DNA from: DAIOFH01 sp036745875
Lineage (GTDB): Bacteria; Planctomycetota; SZUA-567
NCBI GenBank assembly: GCA_036745875.1
Contig: DAIOFH010000170.1
Span: 1-6,428 of the forward strand
Direction of reading: 5' to 3'
DNA: 6,428 bases
Shown here: positions 1-5,341 of the stretch, piece by piece
Layout: each line of letters opens with the position of its first letter
How positions within the stretch are numbered: the stretch's first letter is position 1
Position numbers and translations under genes: made by a program
Notes under the pieces: model-generated
What the model was told of the DNA's origin: nothing
Database searches by the model: none
Seen by the model: only the letters and a program-made list of their open reading frames with translations

Positions 1-115
1 TACTCAACTCAAACCAAAACACAATGAGAGAAAGTTCTCCGACAGGCTCCTAGAGGCGTTAAAGGCGTGGCGGCGGGCGATTATCAAGGTCAATGGAGGG
101 TGAGGAGAAACGCAC

Positions 116-1270
116 CTATTCCTCCCGCGAAGCAACCAGTTCCGGTGGGCACGGCACAGCCTTGATGAGGAATATGTCCCGGTATTTCTGGGCCGACTCG
201 CGGACGATCCGCTTGACGGCGTCCAGTGTTTCGGGATTTTCGCCATCCTCCGCGTAATTGGGCAAAGTCTCCTCCAGCATGCGCTTCTTCGCCGTTTTCT
301 TGGTGAACGCCACATAATAATACAGCATATAGGCGTTGTTGATCACGTCCCGGTCGATGAAGTCGGGGAGGTCCTGCTTCGGTTTCCAGAACATCACGGT
401 CGTCACCGTGTGGTAGAGGGCGAATATCTTCCTGATCTTCCAGCGGCCCCAGAAATTGGGCGTGCCGGGAAGATAGCCGCACTTAAGGTCGTCGATGAGG
501 GTCGAAATGACTTCCTCGTTAAGCGCCTCCTCACGGAGGTCATATTCCGGGCGCTGCCATTCGGCGATCAACTGGAAATCCGGATTGGCCAGGACGGAAC
601 TGGGACTGCGTATTTCCACCACGTCGGCCTTGAATATGCAGTTGGCAAGCACCAGTAGCGGGTCCTCCGCCGCTTTGCGGGCGCGGAAAAACGGGTCGGG
701 CAAACCATTTTCGCGATACACGGTGCTGGGGAGTTCGAGGCAGAACATGGCGCTCTGCTCGTCGTGATTGAGGCGGTAATCGGGAGGGATGCGTTTTTCC
801 CGGTCTTTGGCGAGCCAGCGCATGGCGGAGGCCGACAGCGCATGGCCGCCGCGCAGGTTGGGGTCGAGGCCCGTTTCCGGCGACGGCTTCGCGTCCTCAA
901 GGTCACGATTGTAGCGGACAAGGGCGAGGCGATTGTAGCGGGTGAAATAATCCTCAGGGGTGCATATCTGTTCCATGCCGGTGGGACGATAGTTGAGAAC
1001 CATCATCCTGCCGGTGTTCGGGTCCTTGTACACCATCGAGCCATGGGAAAACTTGCCGCCCGCTTCGCTGTAATTGGCGAACATTGCGCCGATAAGTCCG
1101 TAGCTGCGGGCAAGAAGGATGTCGCCCTCCTGCAGCACTTCGCCGGTGGGAAAGACGGATACCCCGCCGGGAGGCGGCGACAGATCCACCTTCTTCGCGC
1201 AGCCGGAAATGGTGAGCAATGCCGCCACTGCAACTAATGCAAGAAATGCCTCTACTGTGCGAAAGCGCAT
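116..1270 (-). CDS. YiiX/YaeF-like permuted papain-fold lipoprotein (putative amidase/peptidase)
   Basis: Encodes 384 residues. The N-terminus is a lipoprotein signal: a hydrophobic stretch (about residues 8-21) ending in the lipobox I-S-G-C, with C24 as the lipidated cysteine. K26-K27 follow, so there is no Asp at +2, and outer-membrane sorting is plausible. The next part resembles the circularly permuted NlpC/P60-papain group (YiiX/YaeF, peptidase C92): EGDILLARS (48-56), then FSHGSMV with candidate catalytic H76, and about 100 residues later FCLELPS with candidate nucleophile C177 and E179. The His-before-Cys order is what is expected of the permuted fold. Family members are thought to hydrolyse amide or ester bonds in cell-wall or lipid substrates; the substrate here is unknown. 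At 384 residues it is much longer than YiiX (about 200), and residues 200-384 match nothing I recognise. The start is supported by an AAAGGGGA site (about 1281-1288) 11 nt upstream. It lies 24 bp after the methyltransferase stop, so cotranscription is likely. No convincing terminator is seen in the 115 bp downstream. Confidence 0.75.
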   Translation of the reverse strand: MRFRTVEAFLALVAVAALLTISGCAKKVDLSPPPGGVSVFPTGEVLQEGDILLARSYGLIGAMFANYSEAGGKFSHGSMVYKDPNTGRMMVLNYRPTGMEQICTPEDYFTRYNRLALVRYNRDLEDAKPSPETGLDPNLRGGHALSASAMRWLAKDREKRIPPDYRLNHDEQSAMFCLELPSTVYRENGLPDPFFRARKAAEDPLLVLANCIFKADVVEIRSPSSVLANPDFQLIAEWQRPEYDLREEALNEEVISTLIDDLKCGYLPGTPNFWGRWKIRKIFALYHTVTTVMFWKPKQDLPDFIDRDVINNAYMLYYYVAFTKKTAKKRMLEETLPNYAEDGENPETLDAVKRIVRESAQKYRDIFLIKAVPCPPELVASREE

Positions 1271-1294
1271 ACGATGGAATTCCCCTTTGATTTT

Positions 1295-2599
1295 TCATTT
1301 CCGCGTCAACAGCGCCAGCGTCTCGAAATGCCTGGTCTGCGGGAACATGTCGAAGACAGTCACCGAGGTCAGTTCATAGGCATCAAGAAGCATGGTCAAA
1401 TCCCTGAGCAAGGTAAACGGATTGCACGACAGGTACGCGACTTTGCCTGGAAGCAGTTTTTTCACCGCAGCCATCCCCTTGTCGCCGACGCCGGGCCGGG
1501 GCGGATTGACGACCACCATGTCGGGTTTTGCCGCTTCCGGGTCGGCGGCTGTACGCTCGAGCCAGACTGAGGCGTCCTCCTCGACGAGGATGACGTTAGG
1601 GCAGTTGTTTTCCCGGCTGTTCAGGTTGGCCAGGTTGACGTTTTCCGGGACACTTTCGACCGCCAGCACCTGCCCCGCGCCGGATGCGATGAAAAAAGCG
1701 ATCGATCCGACTCCTGAAAACATGTCGAGGACGGTTCCGCCCGCCGGGGCGAAATCCCTGATCATCGTATAGGCAATTTCCGCCACCGCCGGATTGGCCT
1801 GGAAAAAAGTGTTCGGCCCGATCCCCAGGCGCACACCGTCCAGCTCTTCAAATATGCATACTTCGCCAAAATGCGCAAGCGGTTCACCGAAGGAAACATC
1901 CCCAAGCCCGTCGGCGAGGAGCCAATGGCCGGAGACGATGTCGCCATCCTCAACCAGCTCCTGAAGGACCGAGGCGACCCGTTCCCCGGCGCCCCTGGTC
2001 TTGGTGACGAGGGACAGGAGAATGCCGCCTTCACGGGAGCGTCTGACCACAAAATAGCGGAGTTCGCCATGATGGCGGACATAGTCGTAGCATTCAAGCC
2101 CAGCCGCCTTGGCGAGGCGGAGCGCCTTTTGGAATACGGCAAATCCAGCATCGCCCAGAAGCGGGCACTCCTCCAGCTCCACGACCTGGCGGTGGCGGTT
2201 GGCCCGGCGCAGTCCCGCCTTCTCGCCCCAGGCGAAAACATAGTCCATGCGCTGGCGATAACCGTAGGCGGAAGGACTGGAGACGATGCCTGTCTCCCGG
2301 CCTTTGGCATACTGTTCGAGAAGCTCCGCCTTGGCGAGAAGAATGTCGGCCTGTTCGGTCTTGTCGGGATCGGAACGGTCGGCGGCGGCTTTTTTTTGAT
2401 AATCCTCGATGACCGTGTCGGTTATAAAGGAGAAGGCTTCCTGTTTCATAGCCAATTGCCGGTCATAGGGGATGTGCTGAAATTCGCAGCCGCCGCAATC
2501 GCGGAAATGGCGGCAGGCGGGATCGATTGTTTCCACCCTCGCCGCCGCGTCGCGGAAGAAGTTCCGCAGTTTTTGTTTGTCCGACAATGGTTTTGCCAT
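1295..2599 (-). CDS. TrmA/RlmC/RlmD-family RNA (uracil-5-)-methyltransferase, no TRAM domain
   Basis: Encodes 434 residues. The family makes 5-methyluridine in 23S rRNA or tRNA from S-adenosylmethionine. Cysteines C29, C35, C38 (CRHFRDCGGC) and C145 (EECPLLG) match the [4Fe-4S] ligands of RlmD-type enzymes. FFQANPAV (265-272) is the family Q-motif; LDMFSGVGS (291-299) with E315 forms the SAM pocket; NPPRPG (365-370) is motif IV; SCNP with C392 is the catalytic nucleophile; and FDMFPQTRHFET (416-427) supplies E426 as the likely general base. The N-terminal TRAM domain of RlmD is missing: the Fe-S cysteines start at residue 29. As I remember the E. coli enzymes, NPPRxG, HGELRY and FFQxNPAV look RlmC-like, whereas YLSCNPFTLLRDL is closer to RlmD. 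The target (U747, U1939, both, or tRNA U54) is therefore undecided and no symbol is given. Residues about 60-105 are an Asp/Lys/Ala-rich, probably helical insertion. The start is preceded by a weak GGAA site. It is first in a likely operon with the YiiX-like lipoprotein gene. Confidence 0.9.
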   Translation of the reverse strand: MAKPLSDKQKLRNFFRDAAARVETIDPACRHFRDCGGCEFQHIPYDRQLAMKQEAFSFITDTVIEDYQKKAAADRSDPDKTEQADILLAKAELLEQYAKGRETGIVSSPSAYGYRQRMDYVFAWGEKAGLRRANRHRQVVELEECPLLGDAGFAVFQKALRLAKAAGLECYDYVRHHGELRYFVVRRSREGGILLSLVTKTRGAGERVASVLQELVEDGDIVSGHWLLADGLGDVSFGEPLAHFGEVCIFEELDGVRLGIGPNTFFQANPAVAEIAYTMIRDFAPAGGTVLDMFSGVGSIAFFIASGAGQVLAVESVPENVNLANLNSRENNCPNVILVEEDASVWLERTAADPEAAKPDMVVVNPPRPGVGDKGMAAVKKLLPGKVAYLSCNPFTLLRDLTMLLDAYELTSVTVFDMFPQTRHFETLALLTRK

Positions 2600-2627
2600 G
2601 CAGTTGTTTCCGGAAGAATGGTGGATT

Positions 2628-2645
2628 CGCGTAAGATATCACGCG
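2628..2645. promoter_or_regulatory. Inverted repeat at the predicted transcription start of the methyltransferase operon
   Basis: CGCGT (2628-2632) and ACGCG (2641-2645) are exact 5-bp inverted arms around an 8-bp spacer that contains GATATC. The site covers the transcription start expected from the promoter at 2650-2678 (about 2643). It could be an operator or a small hairpin at the 5' end of the mRNA. The arms are short and chance occurrence in GC-rich DNA is possible. Confidence 0.25.
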
Positions 2646-2649
2646 TCGT

Positions 2650-2678
2650 AATATACTTGCCGAAGCGCCGGTAGTAAA
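2650..2678 (-). promoter_or_regulatory. Sigma70-like promoter for the methyltransferase-lipoprotein operon
   Basis: On the minus strand, TTTACT (2678-2673, 4 of 6 to TTGACA) and TATATT (2655-2650, 5 of 6 to TATAAT) are separated by exactly 17 bp. The predicted transcription start is near 2643, giving a leader of about 44 nt before the ATG at 2599. This is the best promoter match in the 164-bp gap between DUF488 and the methyltransferase. It is a consensus match only. Confidence 0.45.
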
Positions 2679-2700
2679 GGCATTTTTCATGGGTATGCCG

Positions 2701-2759
2701 CGCGTCGCAGGGGAAACGCATCTAAAAATTTGAAAGAGGATGCGTTTCCCCTGCGCGCG
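2701..2759 (-). terminator. Long perfect hairpin after the DUF488 gene (terminator or mRNA-protecting stem)
   Basis: Two 17-bp arms are perfectly complementary (2706-2722 and 2739-2755) around a 16-nt AT-rich loop. A further CGCG/CGCG pairing (2701-2704 with 2756-2759) extends the stem, with T2705 bulged. The structure begins only 4 nt after the DUF488 stop codon. Read on the minus strand it is not followed by a T-run, so it is not a textbook intrinsic terminator. It may block 3' exonucleases, assist Rho-dependent termination, or be a dispersed palindromic repeat. Its position, just upstream of the next promoter, fits a boundary between two transcription units. Confidence 0.5.
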
Positions 2760-2763
2760 TCGT

Positions 2764-3429
2764 TTATTTCAAATCGCGCCCCGGCGTCCCGTAGTCGGCG
2801 GCTGCGGACGAGTCGTTGTTTTCGTCTTCTCCTCCGCCGATGGAGGGGGAAGGCGACATCTTGCGCGAATGCGCTTCATAGGCCAATTGCAGGCTGTCGC
2901 CAAAAAGTACGGGCTGGTCGTAGCCGTATTTCTTTTTCAACCGTAACTCCAATTCGCACTGCCGTTCCAGCGACGCGTCGTAGCATATATGAAATATGTC
3001 GAACAGTCCGGTAATATTGCGCGATATCAGCATTGTTCTGTGACAATGCAGCGGGTCCTTTTCCGCGCACATCAGGACAAGCCGGTGCGCAGAGCTTTCT
3101 TTTCTCAAATGTTCGACGCCTTGTTTGAAAAAACTCGATTTGCCGACCAAATCGTAATCGATGACGCCATCTCGATAAACGCTCCTGTCCTGCGGCATTG
3201 CGCCAAGAAGATCCCCCAGGAAAATATGCGCGATGCCATAGGGCCACAACCGCGCGCTCAAATTTTCCTTGTTGAATTCCGGCTTGAATTTGCTGTAGGG
3301 GGATGATCGCACATCGACGACCATCGTGACATTGTATTGTCCGATAGCGTGCGCGAAAGAAAGTATGTCGAAGGACGAATATCCTATTGTAAAGATCTTT
3401 TCCAGTTCGGCTTGGTCCTGGCTCGTCAT
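2764..3429 (-). CDS. DUF488 family protein
   Basis: Encodes 221 residues from the chosen start. It shows the DUF488 (PF04343) signature: FTIGYSS near the N-terminus (13-19), VVDVRSSPYS (37-46) with D39, R41 and P44, the FLGDLLGA segment (70-77), and LMCAEKDPLHCHR (119-131) with C121, E123, C129, H130 and R131. The clustered Cys/His/Arg/Asp residues suggest an enzyme active site, but the biochemical role of the family is not established. Residues 189-221 form a Ser/Gly/Asp/Glu-rich, probably disordered tail. The frame stays open to an ATG at 3591, but the ATG at 3429 is preferred: AGGA sits 5 nt before it, the DUF488 fold starts right after it, and the extra 54 residues look non-coding (Arg/Gly/Ser-rich, no fold). 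It is divergent from the creatininase-family gene, sharing a 200-bp upstream region. No convincing promoter of its own was found. Confidence 0.85.
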   Translation of the reverse strand: MTSQDQAELEKIFTIGYSSFDILSFAHAIGQYNVTMVVDVRSSPYSKFKPEFNKENLSARLWPYGIAHIFLGDLLGAMPQDRSVYRDGVIDYDLVGKSSFFKQGVEHLRKESSAHRLVLMCAEKDPLHCHRTMLISRNITGLFDIFHICYDASLERQCELELRLKKKYGYDQPVLFGDSLQLAYEAHSRKMSPSPSIGGGEDENNDSSAAADYGTPGRDLK

Positions 3430-3545
3430 GATTGTCCTGATTAATTGAATGTCTTGTGAAAACTCCTGGTCAAACCCGGACACAGCCCCGCGTGGCCTGC
3501 GCCGTCCCAGGCAGTCACCGCCATTCTCGGAAAAACAGGAAAAAC

Positions 3546-3573
3546 TTGCAATAGGCCGGGCGCCCTGTATTGT
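3546..3573 (+). promoter_or_regulatory. Possible sigma70-like promoter for the creatininase-GNAT operon
   Basis: TTGCAA (3546-3551, 4 of 6) and TATTGT (3568-3573, 4 of 6, preceded by TG) are separated by 16 bp, giving a start near 3580 and a leader of about 50 nt. The spacer contains the 8-bp palindrome GGGCGCCC (3558-3565). The leader has a small hairpin, CTTAC/GTAAG (3602-3614), just before the ribosome binding site. The matches are moderate, so this is tentative. Confidence 0.3.
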
Positions 3574-3629
3574 AAACAGCTGATTGATCACGGGCTTGTT
3601 CCTTACAAGGTAAGCAGAAAGGCGGCAAA

Positions 3630-4412
3630 ATGCGAGAATACGGAAGTTTGACCCGGCTTGAAATGGAGGCGCTTGACCGCAAAAACACCATTGTCCTGAT
3701 CCCTATCGGCGCGATGGAACAGCACGGCAACCAGCTGCCATTGGCCACGGACAACATTATTGCGGAAGAAACAGTCGCATATATCGACCGCGAACTCGAT
3801 GCCGATTTCCCGATATTGCTCTTCCCGCTCATGCCCGTCGGCGTAAGTACGGAGCATATGAATTTCTGTGGGTCGATTTCCCTCCGACCCGATACGTTAT
3901 ATCACATGCTATATGACATCTGCAAAAGCCTCGCGCTGCATGGCTTTGTTAAAATCGCCTTCCTCATCAGCCATGGCGGCGGCACCTTCCACGTTCTCAG
4001 CCGGGAGCTTCGCAGCGAATTCGGAATCGGGGTGTTTCTTATCAATCTTAGCGGGCTTTTCGGCAAGCCGGAGATAAAGGCCACGATAAGCCCCGGCAAC
4101 ACCCACGACTTCCACGGCGGCGAAATGGAAACCAGCCTGGTTATGGCGGCCCGCCCGGAGCTGGTCAGGCTTGACGCTTCGGTGCCGGGAGTTCCGGTCA
4201 AATACGCGGGGAACAAGGTTTTGTCCTACGTGGGGCCGGTAACCTTGGGTTGGGTGGCTGATGAATGGCGCGCTCCCGATGGAAGCCCTATTGGCATAGG
4301 CGGGGATCCGCGCGGGGCAACAGCTGAAAAAGGCGAAACCATATTTCAGAATTTTGCCAGAGTGGCGGCGCAGGGCCTTCGAGAGATCGCCGCCTTTGAT
4401 TGCAGTGTCTAA
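3630..4412 (+). CDS. Creatininase-family metal-dependent amidohydrolase
   Basis: Encodes 260 residues, the usual length for the family (PF02633), which includes creatininase, the riboflavin-pathway formamide hydrolase ArfB and the mycofactocin peptidase MftE. These enzymes use two metal ions to cleave cyclic or linear amides. Visible signature: IPIGAMEQHGNQLPLATD (24-41), giving metal ligands E30, H32 and D41; VGVSTEHMNFCGSISL (70-85); ISHGGG (113-118) with ligand H115; and THDFHGGEMETSL (158-170) with H162, E165 and E167. The usual N-G-H-G-G-N motif is changed to I-S-H-G-G-G, keeping the His but losing both Asn. No neighbouring gene points to riboflavin, creatinine or mycofactocin metabolism, so the substrate is unknown. 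The start is supported by AAAGG 7 nt upstream. It lies 37 bp before the GNAT gene on the same strand, so an operon is likely. Confidence 0.85.
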   Translation: MREYGSLTRLEMEALDRKNTIVLIPIGAMEQHGNQLPLATDNIIAEETVAYIDRELDADFPILLFPLMPVGVSTEHMNFCGSISLRPDTLYHMLYDICKSLALHGFVKIAFLISHGGGTFHVLSRELRSEFGIGVFLINLSGLFGKPEIKATISPGNTHDFHGGEMETSLVMAARPELVRLDASVPGVPVKYAGNKVLSYVGPVTLGWVADEWRAPDGSPIGIGGDPRGATAEKGETIFQNFARVAAQGLREIAAFDCSV

Positions 4413-4449
4413 AGCGTTTCAAAATAGTATACCCGGAGGATTGTTCGCA

Positions 4450-5019
4450 ATGACGATACGCTTCGCCAAACCCGAAGACTGCCCGGCTCTTCTCGAAATT
4501 TACGGCCAGTACATCAATACTTCGATCACCTTCGAATACGCACTTCCCACCGAACGGGAATTTGCCGACCGGATCGCCTTGATATCCTCCACCTACCCCT
4601 ATCTCGTGTGTGAAGAAAACAACCGCATCGCCGGCTACGCCTACGCCGCCAGGCACCGCGACCGAGCAGCCTATCAATGGAGCGCCGAACTGTCAGTTTA
4701 TCTCGACAGATCATCCACCTCAAAAGGCTTGGGGAGACAGCTTTATACCCTGCTCATGGACATCCTCGAATTGCAGGGAATCACGAATGTCTACGGCGGC
4801 GTCACCGTCCCCAATGAAAAAAGCGAAGCCTTCCATAAAGCGCTTGGCTTCCGCATCCTTGGCAGCTTTCATAACGTCGGTTTCAAAGACGGCGAATGGC
4901 GGGACGTGATGTGGTTTGAAAAAGCAATAGGTGAATATTCCCCTGCCCCGCAGCCGCTTGTCAGAATTGGCGATGTGCCGGCGGAGCAGCTTCGGGAAAT
5001 CATGTCGCCTTTCGCATGA
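4450..5019 (+). CDS. GNAT N-acetyltransferase, phosphinothricin acetyltransferase-like
   Basis: Encodes 189 residues. It moves an acetyl group from acetyl-CoA to a small amine. Residues 1-160 follow the Pat/Bar-type layout: IRFAKPEDCPALLEIY (3-18), TSITFEY (24-30), AELSVYLDRS (79-88), the acetyl-CoA loop STSKGLGRQLY (89-99), VPNEKSEAFHKALGF (120-134), and the closing HNVGFKDGEWRDVMWFEK (141-158). This C-terminal block is typical of phosphinothricin- and methionine-sulfoximine-type acetyltransferases, which often act on amino-acid analogues. The real substrate cannot be read from the sequence. About 30 extra residues (160-189) form a Pro-rich tail. The ATG at 4450 is chosen over an upstream ATG at 4354 because GGAGGA (4435-4440) precedes it by 9 nt and the GNAT fold starts at once. 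The upstream ATG would overlap the end of the creatininase gene. Confidence 0.85.
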   Translation: MTIRFAKPEDCPALLEIYGQYINTSITFEYALPTEREFADRIALISSTYPYLVCEENNRIAGYAYAARHRDRAAYQWSAELSVYLDRSSTSKGLGRQLYTLLMDILELQGITNVYGGVTVPNEKSEAFHKALGFRILGSFHNVGFKDGEWRDVMWFEKAIGEYSPAPQPLVRIGDVPAEQLREIMSPFA

Positions 5020-5129
5020 CGCCAAGACAGCAACGCTATAGCCGTTAATCGCAATGCGTGCCATCACTCCGAACGCGGCTCAAACCGCGCGATCAACCAT
5101 AAACTGAAAGCGTTAAATTCAGCGAATAA

Positions 5130-5180
5130 TCCCACAGCCACCGTTGACAAACCATAAGCATGGGTGGCGTGGGACTTTTC
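5130..5180 (+). terminator. Terminator-like hairpin downstream of the GNAT gene
   Basis: TCCCAC-A-GCCACC (5130-5142) pairs with GGTGGCGTGGGA (5163-5174) as a 12-bp GC-rich stem with A5136 bulged. The loop is 20 nt, and CTTTTC follows. The long loop and short T-run make it a mediocre intrinsic terminator. It lies 110 bp after the GNAT stop codon and well before the next gene, where the end of the operon would be expected. Confidence 0.45.
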
Positions 5181-5318
5181 AAAGCATAGGGGAGGTGCTA
5201 CCAAGAACGCCTCATCACCGTGACGTTTTATCTAGACAAAATTTTATCTTCACACGTTAACTTTTAGTCAGCCTGTCACCTGTGGCGTGATCGACGGCAT
5301 CCTGTTTTTTGCGAGTGC

Positions 5319-5336
5319 CTTCCTACAAAAAGGAAG
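5319..5336 (+). promoter_or_regulatory. Hairpin that would sequester the ribosome binding site of the repeat-protein gene
   Basis: CTTCCT (5319-5324) is exactly complementary to AGGAAG (5331-5336) across the A-rich loop ACAAAA. The right arm is the Shine-Dalgarno site of the gene starting at 5342, with 5 nt between the stem and the ATG. In RNA this would hide the ribosome binding site, as in thermometer-like or translationally regulated leaders. The stem is only 6 bp (3 G-C pairs), so it would be marginally stable. Confidence 0.35.
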
Positions 5337-5341
5337 AAACC

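Larger units (their letters stand above)
5020..5341. other. Non-coding intergenic region between the GNAT gene and the repeat-protein gene
   Basis: This stretch of 322 bp has no credible gene. It contains a short GC hairpin (CGCGG/CCGCG, 5074-5089) without a T-run, a terminator-like hairpin at 5130-5174, an AT-rich stretch (about 5226-5265) where a promoter for the next gene would be expected, and an SD-masking hairpin at 5319-5336. A weak promoter-like pair, TAGACA (5233-5238) and TTAACT (5257-5262), has an 18-bp spacer but only partial consensus. No known riboswitch was recognised. Confidence 0.6.

Noticed and set aside
1871..2674. 267-residue plus-strand reading frame opposite the methyltransferase
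   Set aside because: The minus strand carries unmistakable methyltransferase motifs across the same region; the plus-strand frame shows no recognisable domain.
3444..3473. TTGACC / TTCAAT promoter-like pair on the minus strand before DUF488
   Set aside because: The spacer is 18 bp and the predicted start would fall within the DUF488 ribosome binding site, leaving no usable leader.
3430..3591. 54-residue N-terminal extension of the DUF488 frame to an ATG at 3591
   Set aside because: It has no fold or signal peptide, while the ATG at 3429 has AGGA 5 nt upstream and the conserved domain starts right after it.
5144..5149. Perfect TTGACA -35 box
   Set aside because: It sits in the loop of the terminator-like hairpin and has no acceptable -10 at 16-18 bp.
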